Shown here: positions 19,428-27,946 of the stretch, one piece after another
Layout: every line of letters begins with the position of its first letter
How positions within the stretch are numbered: position 1 is the stretch's first letter
From: Pseudoduganella flava
GTDB lineage: Bacteria; Pseudomonadota; Gammaproteobacteria; Burkholderiales; Burkholderiaceae_D
Assembly: GCF_007830495.1 (NCBI RefSeq)
Contig: NZ_VLKW01000004.1
Span: 310,001 to 374,000 of the forward strand
Direction of reading: 5' to 3'
Length of the DNA stretch: 64,000 bases
Made by a program: the position numbers and the translations under genes
Notes under the pieces: model-generated
The model's input: only the letters and a program-made list of their open reading frames with translations
Told to the model about the DNA's origin: nothing
Database searches by the model: none

Positions 19428-21832
19428 TTGAAGTCCGCCATCAACGTGAGGAAGCCCTGGCGCGGGGCGATCGGGAACGTATTGTACGTCTTGTCGGCGG
19501 CACCGACGACGACGTTCAGGTCGCCGCGCCGGTCGGCCAGGTTCGTCACGTTGACGCGGTAGCGCGCGTTCTTGACGAAGCCGCCGTCGAGGAACGGCAG
19601 CTTGCCGGAGACGCCCAGGCCCAGCAGGAAGTAGCTCTTCACGGACAGGTCGTTCGTGTACGTCGCATAGCGCTTGCCCACGTAGTCGCCCATCAGCTGG
19701 AACTCCGTGCCCGCGAGGTTCAACGTCGCGACGAACTTGTTCATCCATTCCGGGCTGCCCGGCACCTTCTTGCCGGCCGTCTGCACCGTCGTCGCGCCGT
19801 TCAGGTAGTTGTCGTCGTACTTCGAGCGGTTGTACGAGATCGCGTCGTAGAACGAGAACGTGCGGCCGAAGTGCAACGTGCCGGACATGTCGACGCCGTC
19901 CGTCTTCACATTGCCCACGTTGGCCAGCACCGGGTTGCCGCCGATGATCGCCGAGATTACCGGGGTGGGGCTGATCTGCAGCAGGCGGTCCTTGAAGTTC
20001 ACGTGATAGACGTTGACCTGGCCGTCGAAGCCCGTCAGCGCGCCGGCGTTCAGGGTGCGGCTGGTGCGCAGGCCCGCTTCGAACGTGACGGACGTTTCCG
20101 GCCTGGCGGTGGACTTGAACAGGTCGAACGCGGACTGGCTCGCGAGGCTCCACGGCGAAGCGCCCCCGCCGCCATACGTGACGAAGTGGCGCATGTTCTT
20201 CTGCACGTTGACGAATGCCTGGTCTTCGCGCGTGATGTCCCAGCGCGCACCCAGCTGCGGCAGGAACCACTTTTTCGTGTCGATGTCGCCGACCGGCAGC
20301 GCGGTCGAGCCGCCGGCGATCGCGCCCAGCTTCGGCTGCACGGGGAAGTCGCCGTGCGCGAACTGCAGGCTCGATTTGAAGCCGCCCTGTACAACGAGGT
20401 CCGGGCGCACGCGCCACTCGTCCTGCAGATGCAGCTGCACGACCTTGTTGTCGATCGCGCTGCCGTACTGCGTGATCAGCGGGTTTTCCGGGCGGTCGTA
20501 CGGCGCGCTGGGGTTGTTGACGTCCAGCGCGTACCAGCGGCGATACGCCGACGACTCGTTATGCTCGAACCACAGGCCGCCCTGCAGCGTGTGGTTGCCG
20601 ATCTCGGTGCGCAATGTCGACAGAGCGCCCTTGCGGTTGATGCGGTATTCCGTCGTGCGCGTCGCGTAGCCGGAATTGCCGAACACCTGCTTCAGGTTCT
20701 GGTTCGGGTAGTAGACGGCGAACAGGCCCGGCAGGCCGGCCACGCCGATCGGGCCAGCGACGACACCGACGCCGTCGTCGTAGTGGTAGTACAGCTGGTT
20801 CGACCACGTCGTGGAGTCTGAGAGGTTCCAGTCGTACTTCACATAGCCCAGGTAGTCCTCGCGCTGCGCGTCGCTGTAGTAGTTGCGGTAGTTGTTGCCT
20901 TCGGCGGCCGGCGTTGCACCGGTCGGCGACAGGTAGGCGAGGGCGGACTGGAAATCGGGGAACAGGAAAGGCCGCGTGTACGGCTGGTACTTCTCGGTGG
21001 CCGAGTGGACGGTGCTGTCCTCGTTCGGCTCGATCTTGTCGCTGTAGTTGAAGTAGACGGTCAGGCGGCCCGTCGCGTTGTCGTTGACGAACTTGGCGTT
21101 GACCTGGTTGCCGCCCTGGCGGCCTTCGAAGTCCCAAGCGTGCGCCTCATGGTGCAGCGCCGAGACGTACAGGCTGCTGTCGCCGAATTGCCCGCTCATC
21201 TTGCCCGTGTCGTAACGGACGAACGTGCGCGACGTGTTGTGGCTGCCGACGGTCTGCTGCACGGCCAGGTTGCGCTCGGCCAGCGGGTCGGCCGAGAAGG
21301 TCTCGATCGTGCCGCCCAGGTTGCTGGTCGACGCGGTGGCCAGGTCGCCCGCGCCGGACGAAAGCACGACGCCGCGCACGTTCTCCGAGATCACCGCGCG
21401 CTGCGGCGACAGGCCGTTGTAGTTGCCGTATTGCTGGTCGCCGAGCGGCACGCCGTCCATCGTGTAGCCCAGCTGCTGGCCGGAGAAGCCGTGCACGAAC
21501 AGCGACAGGTTCTGCTCGTTGTTACCCCACGGATCGGCCGTCTGGAAGCTGACGCCGGGCAGCGTCTGCAATGCCTTCAGCGGATTCGTGCCGGGGAGGA
21601 TCTTCTGGATCTCATCCTGCTTCAATGCCACCGACGAGCGCGTGCGGCGCGTGGCGATTTCCACCGTGGCCATCGCGCCGGCGGCCGCCGCGTCGCCACT
21701 TGCATCCGCCGGCGCTGCCACCGCGACCGCGCCGCTTTCCATCGCCGCCACGGCGCTCGCGACCTGTTGTGCCATCGCCAGCGGCGTCAGGGCCAGGCTC
21801 GCCAGCATGGCGGCCTTGATCTGCTTCTTCAT
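19424..21832 (-). CDS. TonB-dependent receptor coupled to glpQ
   Basis: 802-aa outer-membrane receptor: signal peptide (MKKQIKAAMLASLALTPLAM, then AQQ), an Ala-rich linker, a TonB-box-like ATVEIATRRTR, plug motifs (LPGVSFQTADPWG; FVHGFSGQQLGYTMDGVPLG; STSNLGGTIETFS) and a barrel ending GFLTLMADFK. Translational coupling to a periplasmic glycerophosphodiester phosphodiesterase and the upstream PhoB-like box suggest import of a phosphodiester or similar organophosphate. This is context-based; the plug does not identify the ligand. Confidence 0.86.
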   Translation of the reverse strand: MKKQIKAAMLASLALTPLAMAQQVASAVAAMESGAVAVAAPADASGDAAAAGAMATVEIATRRTRSSVALKQDEIQKILPGTNPLKALQTLPGVSFQTADPWGNNEQNLSLFVHGFSGQQLGYTMDGVPLGDQQYGNYNGLSPQRAVISENVRGVVLSSGAGDLATASTSNLGGTIETFSADPLAERNLAVQQTVGSHNTSRTFVRYDTGKMSGQFGDSSLYVSALHHEAHAWDFEGRQGGNQVNAKFVNDNATGRLTVYFNYSDKIEPNEDSTVHSATEKYQPYTRPFLFPDFQSALAYLSPTGATPAAEGNNYRNYYSDAQREDYLGYVKYDWNLSDSTTWSNQLYYHYDDGVGVVAGPIGVAGLPGLFAVYYPNQNLKQVFGNSGYATRTTEYRINRKGALSTLRTEIGNHTLQGGLWFEHNESSAYRRWYALDVNNPSAPYDRPENPLITQYGSAIDNKVVQLHLQDEWRVRPDLVVQGGFKSSLQFAHGDFPVQPKLGAIAGGSTALPVGDIDTKKWFLPQLGARWDITREDQAFVNVQKNMRHFVTYGGGGASPWSLASQSAFDLFKSTARPETSVTFEAGLRTSRTLNAGALTGFDGQVNVYHVNFKDRLLQISPTPVISAIIGGNPVLANVGNVKTDGVDMSGTLHFGRTFSFYDAISYNRSKYDDNYLNGATTVQTAGKKVPGSPEWMNKFVATLNLAGTEFQLMGDYVGKRYATYTNDLSVKSYFLLGLGVSGKLPFLDGGFVKNARYRVNVTNLADRRGDLNVVVGAADKTYNTFPIAPRQGFLTLMADFK

Positions 21833-21901
21833 ATTTGCTCGTCGCTCAGTTAGTCAATGCGTTAGTAAAAAATGCAACGACGCGCAATGTATCGACGGGA
21901 T

Positions 21902-21919
21902 GTGACAGCGTGATGACGC
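21902..21919 (-). promoter_or_regulatory. PhoB-box-like direct repeat upstream of the receptor-glpQ operon
   Basis: On the minus strand, GCGTCAT-CACG-CTGTCAC: two heptamers close to CTGTCAT (5 of 7 and 6 of 7 matches) with the correct 4-bp spacing (11-bp period), 70 bases before the receptor ATG. Supports phosphate-starvation control; a single box with two mismatches in one half is not proof. Confidence 0.45.
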
Positions 21920-21960
21920 TCACGAAACAATGTTCCCTTGGCCCCCTGTTGTTTTTCCCA

Positions 21961-22019
21961 ACCAGGGACTGTCCCTGGTGTTGTTTAGCGACCAGCTCAG
22001 CAAGCTGGGGACTGTCCCC
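21961..22019. repeat. GGGACTGTCCC palindromic repeats in tandem
   Basis: Two related elements: ACCAGGGAC-T-GTCCCTGGT (21961-21979, perfect 9-bp arms) and GGGGAC-T-GTCCCC (22007-22019), each followed by a similar GTGTTGTTTAGCGACC / GTGTGGTTTAGCGACC tail. A degenerate third copy (GGGGACTGTCC) occurs after bamC at 32039-32049. Non-coding, between the receptor start and the hslO end. Confidence 0.75.
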
Positions 22020-22054
22020 GGTGTGGTTTAGCGACCAGTTCACCGATAGCGAGG

Positions 22055-22083
22055 CAAAGAAAAAGCCCGCCGAAGCGGGCTTT
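22055..22083 (-). terminator. Rho-independent terminator of hslO
   Basis: Nine-base stem (AAAGCCCGC at 22062-22070 with GCGGGCTTT at 22075-22083), CGAA tetraloop in the plus reading, followed in the minus direction by TTTTTCTTT. It lies 18 bases after the hslO stop. Confidence 0.85.
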
Positions 22084-22100
22084 GTGAGGAGCGGGGCGGC

Positions 22101-23039
22101 TCAGTGCTTGGCGCCGGTCGCGTGGATCAGCGCTTCGGCCGGCGCGTTGCTGGCGAACAGCTGGGCGCAGTCGACCGCGTCGTATTCGTAGTGCTTGCCG
22201 CAGAAGTCGCAGTTGATGCCCAGCTTGCCCTGTTCGGCCAGCGCTTCCTCGACTTCCTGCTGGCCCAGCATCTTCAGCATGTTGCCGACCTTGTCGCGCG
22301 TGCAGCTGCAGTGGAAGCTTGGGTGCACCGGGTCGAACACGCGGATCGTCTCTTCCCAGAACAGGCGCTTTTGCAGCACGTCGATCGTCGTCGTCAGCAT
22401 CTCTTCTTCCTTCAGCGTGGCGGCCAGCGTGATCGCGCGGTTCCACGTCTCCAGTGCTTCCTCTTGCGTGACGGGGTTCGCTTCGGCCTTGCCGCCATGC
22501 AGCGGCAGCTTTTGCAGCAGCAGGCCGCGCGCGACATCGTCGCTGGCAGCCAGCCACAGCTGGGTGTCGAGCTGTTCCGAGCGCAGCATGTAGTGCTCGA
22601 TGACGGTGGCGATGTCCTCGCCATCCAGCGGCACCACGCCCTGGTAGGGTTGCTGGCCCGGCACCTTCTCGTGCGGGTCCAGCGTGATCACGAAGCGGCC
22701 CTTGCCGTGCTGGTTCAGCAGCGCGGTCAGGCTGGCGTCGTCGGCGATGTCGTCCTGGCCCAGCTTGGCCGTGGCGCGCATGCGCAGTTCGGAATCGCAT
22801 TCGACGACGAGCAGGCGCACCGGGCCGTCGCCATGGATCTGCATCACGATCGAGCCGTTGAACTTCAGGTTGGCCGACAGTAGCGCGGCGGCCGACACCA
22901 TCTGGCCCAGCAGCCGCTTGACGGCCGGCGGGTAATTATGGCGGGACTGGATCTCGCGCCACGTGGCCGAGATGTCGACGAGTTCGCCCCGCACGGCGGC
23001 ATTCTCGAAAATGAATTTTTGCAGCGTATCCTGGGTCAT
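22101..23039 (-). CDS. hslO: Redox-regulated chaperone Hsp33
   Basis: Cytoplasmic holdase that is activated when oxidants release zinc from four cysteines and unfold the C-terminal switch. The four ligands are visible: Cys244 and Cys246 in FHCSCTRDK, Cys277 and Cys280 in NCDFCGKHYE. The N-terminal domain (FENAAVRGELVDISATWREI; QIHGDGPVRLLVVECD) and length (312 aa) are typical. It starts three bases after the gamma carbonic anhydrase stop, so the two are one operon, ended by a clear terminator. Confidence 0.96.
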   Translation of the reverse strand: MTQDTLQKFIFENAAVRGELVDISATWREIQSRHNYPPAVKRLLGQMVSAAALLSANLKFNGSIVMQIHGDGPVRLLVVECDSELRMRATAKLGQDDIADDASLTALLNQHGKGRFVITLDPHEKVPGQQPYQGVVPLDGEDIATVIEHYMLRSEQLDTQLWLAASDDVARGLLLQKLPLHGGKAEANPVTQEEALETWNRAITLAATLKEEEMLTTTIDVLQKRLFWEETIRVFDPVHPSFHCSCTRDKVGNMLKMLGQQEVEEALAEQGKLGINCDFCGKHYEYDAVDCAQLFASNAPAEALIHATGAKH

Positions 23040-23042
23040 GCC

Positions 23043-23567
23043 TTATCCAATCTTTTTTAAATTTGTCTTGTACAGCCGCGCGCGTGTCACATAGCTGTCG
23101 GCGGCGGCTTGCAGGTTCGCCGCATCGCTTGCCGTCAGCTCCCGCACCGCCTTGGCCGGCGCGCCGAGTATCAGCACGTTGTCGGGGAACTCCTTGCCTT
23201 CCGTGACGAGGGCCCCGGCCCCGACGAGGCACCCCTTGCCGATCCGCGCACCGTTCAGGATCACCGCGCCGATGCCGACCAGCGTGCCGTCGCCCACCGT
23301 GCAGCCATGCAGCATCGCCTGGTGGCCGATCGTCACGTCGCGGCCGAGCGTCAGCGGGTAGCCCATGTCGGTGTGCATCACGGCGTTTTCCTGCACGTTG
23401 CTGTTCTCGCCGATCGTGATGCGCTCGTTGTCGCCACGCAGTGTCGCGCCGAACCATACTGAGCTGTTTGCCTGCAACGTCACCTTGCCGAGCACCGTCG
23501 CGCTGTCGGCAACGTAGGCGGTGGCATCGATGTCGGGCGCGTCGTCGCCCAGCTGGTAAATCGTCAT
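23043..23567 (-). CDS. Gamma carbonic anhydrase-family protein
   Basis: 174-aa left-handed beta-helix hexapeptide-repeat protein of the gamma carbonic anhydrase / YrdA-PaaY group. Repeats run from about residue 15 ([20 protein letters not shown]) to 125. The three His of the trimer-interface zinc site correspond to MHTD, GHQA and MLHG. The catalytic Glu residues of archaeal Cam are not obvious, so true carbonic anhydrase activity is uncertain. Start chosen at ATG 23567, where similarity begins; an upstream in-frame extension looks non-coding. First gene of an operon with hslO. Confidence 0.88.
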   Translation of the reverse strand: MTIYQLGDDAPDIDATAYVADSATVLGKVTLQANSSVWFGATLRGDNERITIGENSNVQENAVMHTDMGYPLTLGRDVTIGHQAMLHGCTVGDGTLVGIGAVILNGARIGKGCLVGAGALVTEGKEFPDNVLILGAPAKAVRELTASDAANLQAAADSYVTRARLYKTNLKKIG

Positions 23568-23743
23568 TGGCTGTCCTATGGGGAATATTGGCGATATTTT
23601 ACGCGCTCCCGCCTGGACGGCCGCTGCCTTCACGATTGCATGCCGAATTAGAACGCTCGTGCTAATATTTCGGCTTTAAAGCGGCATTTCCAGCGGGAAG
23701 GCCCGCATATTGCGCCGCGGCGCGGCATTTCAAGGCAGAACCC

Positions 23744-24619
23744 ATGACCCCCTCCCGTTCCGAATTCCTCACCGTGCGCGGCCTGCGCACCCACGTGCGC
23801 CACTGGGGCCGCGCCGGCGCTCCGAAAATCTTCATGTTGCACGGCTGGATGGACGTGGGCGCGTCGTTCCAGTTCGTCGTCGACCACCTGCGCGGCGACT
23901 GGCACGTGATCGCGCCGGACTGGCGCGGCTTCGGCCTCACGGAGCGCCCCGGCACGGACACCTACTGGTTCCCCGACTACCTGGCCGACCTGGATGCGCT
24001 GCTGCGCCACTACCAGCCTGAAGGCCAGGTGAACCTGCTGGGCCACAGCATGGGCGGCAATATCGCCGGTATCTACGCGGGCGTGCGGCCGGAGCGCATC
24101 CGCCGCTTCGTCAACCTGGAAGGCTTCGGCCTGAAAGGCGCGGTGCCGGACGATGCGCCGAAACGCTACGCGAAGTGGCTCGACGAACTGCTGGAGCCGC
24201 CGACGATGAAGGCGTATCCGACCCGGCAGGACGTCGCCGCGCGGCTGCAAAAGACGAATCCGCGCCTGACGGACGAACGCGCCGCCTTCCTTGCCGAGCA
24301 CTGGTCCGCCCGGAACGCGCAGGGCGAGTGGGAGATCCTGGGCGATCCGGTGCACAAGCAGGCCAGCCCGCTGCCTTACCACGCCGAGGACATCATGGCC
24401 TGCTGGCGCCGCATCAGCGCCCCCGTGCTGTGGGTCGAGGCCGAGGACACCAATATGTGGCTGTGGCTGGGCGGCCCGGAAGAAGGGCGGCGCGAGGTGG
24501 ACCGCCGCATGGCGAACATCGCCGACGTCACGCCGAAGAAGCTGCCGGACGCTGGCCACATGCTGCACCACGACCAGCCCGCGCTGCTGGCGGAAATGAT
24601 CGAAGCATTCCTTGGGTGA
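23744..24619 (+). CDS. Alpha/beta-fold hydrolase
   Basis: 291-aa soluble hydrolase with a complete catalytic set: oxyanion-hole HGWMDVGASF, nucleophile elbow LLGHSMGGNIAGIYA (Ser at about 106), an acidic residue near LWVEAEDTNMWLW and catalytic His in DAGHMLHHDQP. The DWRGFGLTERPG loop and overall length resemble epoxide hydrolase, haloalkane dehalogenase and esterase families; the acid after the nucleophile needed for halide/epoxide chemistry is not visible, so an esterase-type Ser-His-Asp enzyme is more likely. Natural substrate unknown. Divergent from the carbonic anhydrase-hslO operon. Confidence 0.85.
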   Translation: MTPSRSEFLTVRGLRTHVRHWGRAGAPKIFMLHGWMDVGASFQFVVDHLRGDWHVIAPDWRGFGLTERPGTDTYWFPDYLADLDALLRHYQPEGQVNLLGHSMGGNIAGIYAGVRPERIRRFVNLEGFGLKGAVPDDAPKRYAKWLDELLEPPTMKAYPTRQDVAARLQKTNPRLTDERAAFLAEHWSARNAQGEWEILGDPVHKQASPLPYHAEDIMACWRRISAPVLWVEAEDTNMWLWLGGPEEGRREVDRRMANIADVTPKKLPDAGHMLHHDQPALLAEMIEAFLG

Positions 24620-24694
24620 GGTCGCCGGCATGCAGGTCGGCGCATGACTGACAGGCAGCGTACAATGGAAGTTCGTCATCGTTTTGCCAGTCCC

Positions 24695-25528
24695 ATGCTC
24701 AAAGTCGACCTGCACTGCCATTCCAATGTTTCCGACGGCGTCCTGACCCCCGCGGCCGTGGCGCGGCACGCCCGCCAGGCCGGGGTGGACGTATGGGCGC
24801 TGACCGACCACGATGAAGTGGGCGGCATCGCCGCCGCGCGCGTCGCCGCGGCGGAGCAGGGCATGCGCTTCGTGCCCGGCGTCGAGATCTCGATCACGTG
24901 GGGCGGCGAGACGGTGCACATCGTCGGCCTGCGGATCGACGAGAACAATCCCGCCTTGGTCGCCGGCCTGGCCGCCACCCGCGAAGGGCGCGATGCGCGC
25001 GGCCGCGAGATCGGTGTGCAGCTGGAGAAGGCCGGCATTCCGGGCGCCTACGAAGGAGCGCTCGGCTTCGTCGAGAACCCGGCGCTGATGTCGCGCACGC
25101 ACTTCGCCCGTTACCTGGTGCAGGAAGGCTATTGCGCAAACACGGCCGAAGTCTTCAAGAAATACCTGTCCGAGGGCAAGCCGGGCTATGTGCCGCACCG
25201 CTGGGCCAGCCTGCAGGACGCCGTCAACTGGATCCATGGCGCGGGCGGCGTCGCTGTCATCGCGCACCCGGGCCGCTACCGCTTCACGCAGCTGCAGCAG
25301 GGCGTGCTGTTCGACGAATTCAAGGACCTGGGCGGTGCGGCGATCGAGGTCGTCACGGGCAGCCACACGCCGGACCAGTACCCGGTGTATGCGAAGCTGG
25401 CGAACGCCTACGGCTTCCTGGCCTCGCGCGGCACGGACTTCCACGCGCCCGGCGAGGCGCGGGTGGATTTCGCCGCGCTGCCGCCGCTGCCGGCCAGCGT
25501 CACCCCCGTGTGGCACGACTGGTTCTGA
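24695..25528 (+). CDS. PHP-domain phosphoesterase (RNase AM / 3',5'-nucleoside bisphosphate phosphatase type)
   Basis: 277-aa PHP metal-dependent phosphoesterase. Metal-site motifs: DLHCHSNVSDG at the start, LTDHDEVGG, FVPGVEISITWGGETVHIVG, GGVAVIAHPGRYR and GTDFHAP. It matches the TrpH/YciV family, whose members act as 3',5'-nucleoside bisphosphate phosphatase (Chromobacterium) and RNase AM in rRNA 5'-end maturation (E. coli). In E. coli it neighbours yciO; here the yciO-type gene lies two genes on. I chose the ATG at 24695, where the domain begins, because the TACAAT at 24661-24666 would start transcription after the earlier in-frame codons. Confidence 0.9.
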   Translation: MLKVDLHCHSNVSDGVLTPAAVARHARQAGVDVWALTDHDEVGGIAAARVAAAEQGMRFVPGVEISITWGGETVHIVGLRIDENNPALVAGLAATREGRDARGREIGVQLEKAGIPGAYEGALGFVENPALMSRTHFARYLVQEGYCANTAEVFKKYLSEGKPGYVPHRWASLQDAVNWIHGAGGVAVIAHPGRYRFTQLQQGVLFDEFKDLGGAAIEVVTGSHTPDQYPVYAKLANAYGFLASRGTDFHAPGEARVDFAALPPLPASVTPVWHDWF

Positions 25529-25671
25529 CGGCGCCGCCCGCGCCCAGGTCCAGTGCTCAGGCGCGCTTAAGTCCAGTACCCGTACACTGTGGGCTGGGTG
25601 GACACGCCCTTGTAATTCCGATCCATTAACCTTATCTATCAGCTCGGCACATTGTCCGGAGAATAATTTAC

Positions 25672-26541
25672 ATGAAACGCATCATCCTGTTTATCGCCAC
25701 CAACCTCGCCGTGATGTTGGTGCTGTCCATCGTGCTGTCGCTGCTCGGCATCGGCCGGCCGGGCGCGGGCGGGCAGCTGCAGATGGGCAGCCTGCTGGCG
25801 TTTTCGCTCGTCGTCGGCTTCACCGGCTCGATCATTTCGCTGCTCATTTCCAAGCCGATGGCGAAATGGAGCACCGGCGCGCGCGTGATCGATGCGCCGC
25901 AGAACTCCACCGAGCAGTGGCTGCTGTCCACGGTGCAGAACCTGGCGCAGCGCGCGGGCATCGGCATGCCCGAATTGGCCGTGTATGACGGCGAGCCGAA
26001 CGCGTTCGCCACCGGCGCCTTCAAGAATTCCGCGCTCGTCGCCGTGTCCACGGGTCTGCTGCAGTCGATGAACCGCGACGAAGTCGAAGCGGTGCTGGGC
26101 CACGAGGTGGCGCACATCGCCAACGGCGACATGGTCACGCTGACCCTGATCCAGGGCGTCGTCAACACGTTCGTCGTGTTCTTCGCCCGCATCGTCGGCT
26201 TCTTCGTCGACAAGGTCGTGCTGAAGAACGAGGAACGCCGCGGCCCCGGCTACATGATCACCGTGTTCGTCTGCGAGATCGTGTTCGGCCTGCTCGCGTC
26301 GATCATCGTCGCGTGGTTCTCGCGCCAGCGTGAATTCCGTGCCGACGCCGGCTCGGCGCGCCTGTTGGGCAGCACCGTGCCGATGCAGCATGCGCTGGCC
26401 CGCCTGGGCGGCATGGAGCCGGGCGCGCTGCCGCAGAACATGGCCGCTTCCGGCATTTCGGGCGGCGGCGGCTGGTCGTCGCTGTTCTCCACCCACCCGC
26501 CGTTCGAGGAACGTATCGCGGCGCTGCAGGCGCTGAGGTAA
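25672..26541 (+). CDS. htpX: Membrane zinc metalloprotease HtpX
   Basis: 289-aa inner-membrane M48 protease that degrades misfolded membrane proteins with FtsH. Two N-terminal helices ([40 protein letters not shown]), the zinc motif HEVAH (residues 144-148) followed by NGDM, further helices, and the third ligand region [10 protein letters not shown]. Length and order match HtpX. The start has CGGAG upstream. It is followed after eight bases by the yciO-type gene, so they are probably co-transcribed. Confidence 0.96.
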   Translation: MKRIILFIATNLAVMLVLSIVLSLLGIGRPGAGGQLQMGSLLAFSLVVGFTGSIISLLISKPMAKWSTGARVIDAPQNSTEQWLLSTVQNLAQRAGIGMPELAVYDGEPNAFATGAFKNSALVAVSTGLLQSMNRDEVEAVLGHEVAHIANGDMVTLTLIQGVVNTFVVFFARIVGFFVDKVVLKNEERRGPGYMITVFVCEIVFGLLASIIVAWFSRQREFRADAGSARLLGSTVPMQHALARLGGMEPGALPQNMAASGISGGGGWSSLFSTHPPFEERIAALQALR

Positions 26542-26549
26542 GGAGCAGG

Positions 26550-27173
26550 ATGAGTCAATACTTCGAGATCCATCCGGCCAATCCGCAAGGCCGCCTGATC
26601 AAGCAGGCGGCCCAGATCATCCGCGGCGGCGGCGTCGTCGCGGTGCCCACCGATTCCTGCTACGCGCTCGTCTGCCAGATCGACGACAAGGCCGCCGTCG
26701 AGCGCCTGCGCCGCATCCGCGGCATCGACGAGAAGCACCACCTGGCGCTGCTGTGCCGCGACCTGTCGGAGATCGCCGTCTACGCGCGGGTCGACAACAA
26801 GCAGTTCCGTCTGCTGAAGGCCGCCACGCCGGGCCCGTTCACGTTCATCCTGGAAGCGACGCGCGAAGTGCCGCGCCGGCTGTCGCACCCGTCGCGCAAG
26901 ACGCTCGGCCTGCGCGTGCCGGAAACGCCGGTCGTCGAGGCGCTGATGGCCGAACTGGGCCAGCCGCTGATCTCGTCCACGTTCATCCCGCCGGACGAGA
27001 CCGAGCCGCTGAACGACCCGGAAGAGATCAACGCACGCTTCGGCAAGCAGCTCGACCTGATCATCGACGGCGGCGCCTGCAGCATGGAGATGACGACCGT
27101 CGTCGACCTGACCGGCGCGGAGCCTGAACTGATCCGCCTGGGCCGCGGCGATCCGGCGGTGGTGGGCCTGTGA
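26550..27173 (+). CDS. YrdC/YciO-domain protein (threonylcarbamoyl-AMP synthase family)
   Basis: 207-aa Sua5/YciO/YrdC-fold protein. The substrate pocket motifs GGVVAVPTDSCYALVCQ, KHHLALLCRDLSEIA, PGPFTFILEAT and RKTLGLRVP are present. The family makes threonylcarbamoyl-AMP for t6A modification of ANN-decoding tRNAs. Length and sequence are nearer to YciO than to essential TsaC, and the nearby PHP gene repeats the E. coli yciV-yciO pairing, so this may be the YciO paralogue with an uncertain role. AGGAGCAGG precedes the start. Confidence 0.85.
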   Translation: MSQYFEIHPANPQGRLIKQAAQIIRGGGVVAVPTDSCYALVCQIDDKAAVERLRRIRGIDEKHHLALLCRDLSEIAVYARVDNKQFRLLKAATPGPFTFILEATREVPRRLSHPSRKTLGLRVPETPVVEALMAELGQPLISSTFIPPDETEPLNDPEEINARFGKQLDLIIDGGACSMEMTTVVDLTGAEPELIRLGRGDPAVVGL

Positions 27174-27270
27174 CGGCACGCCGCCACCCACATCACGCCT
27201 TTACCGATCTTTACCTTCCTCCCCCTTTTGCCAGCCAGGCCGGCATTGACGGTCTGGTAAAATTTTGCCC

Positions 27271-27945
27271 ATGAGTGAACTTAGCCAAGCCATCCAGACC
27301 GTCGCCGTGTACGCGATTCCCGTCCTGTTCGCGATCTCGCTGCACGAGGCGGCCCATGGCTATGTGGCCCGGTATTTCGGCGACCCGACGGCGCACCAGC
27401 TGGGCCGCCTGTCGATGAACCCGACCCGCCACATCGACCCGTTCGGCACCATCGTGCTGCCGCTGATCCTGTACCTGACGATCCACATGCCGTTCGGCTA
27501 CGCCAAGCCGGTGCCGGTCGACTACAGCCGCCTGCGCAACCCGAAGAAGCAGATGGGTTTCGTGGCTGCCGCCGGGCCGCTGGCCAATTTCGCGATGGGC
27601 CTCGCGTGGGCCGTGTGGCTCGTGCTGATGCGCGGCATGGGCGTGTCCGAGCCGTTCCTCGTCCAGATGGCCGTCGCCGGCATCAACGTCAATGCCGTGA
27701 TGTGCGTGTTCAACCTGCTGCCGGTGCCGCCGCTGGACGGCGGGCGCATCGTCACGTCGCTGCTGCCGAACGAACTGGCGCGGCGCTATGCCCGCATCGA
27801 GCTGTACACGCCGTGGATCTTCATCGCGCTGATCGTGCTGATGTACACCGGTGTGCTGAGCCCGCTGCTGTCGAGCATGGTCAGCGGTTTCATCCAGCTT
27901 GTCGGCCTGCTGGTGCTGCCCCTTAACATACTACTCAACAGTTGA
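27271..27945 (+). CDS. Site-2 protease family (M50) membrane metalloprotease
   Basis: 224-aa intramembrane zinc protease-like protein with about five helices. The zinc site is LFAISLHEAAHGYVARYFGD (HExxH at residues 25-29) with the second ligand motif LLPVPPLDGGRI. This is the short M50 subfamily without a PDZ domain, distinct from RseP. Substrate unknown. Start at ATG; a TTG six bases earlier is possible. A TAAAAT hexamer ends seven bases before the ATG and no ribosome site is visible, so the message may be leaderless. trpS starts one base after its stop. Confidence 0.9.
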   Translation: MSELSQAIQTVAVYAIPVLFAISLHEAAHGYVARYFGDPTAHQLGRLSMNPTRHIDPFGTIVLPLILYLTIHMPFGYAKPVPVDYSRLRNPKKQMGFVAAAGPLANFAMGLAWAVWLVLMRGMGVSEPFLVQMAVAGINVNAVMCVFNLLPVPPLDGGRIVTSLLPNELARRYARIELYTPWIFIALIVLMYTGVLSPLLSSMVSGFIQLVGLLVLPLNILLNS

Positions 27946-27946
27946 T

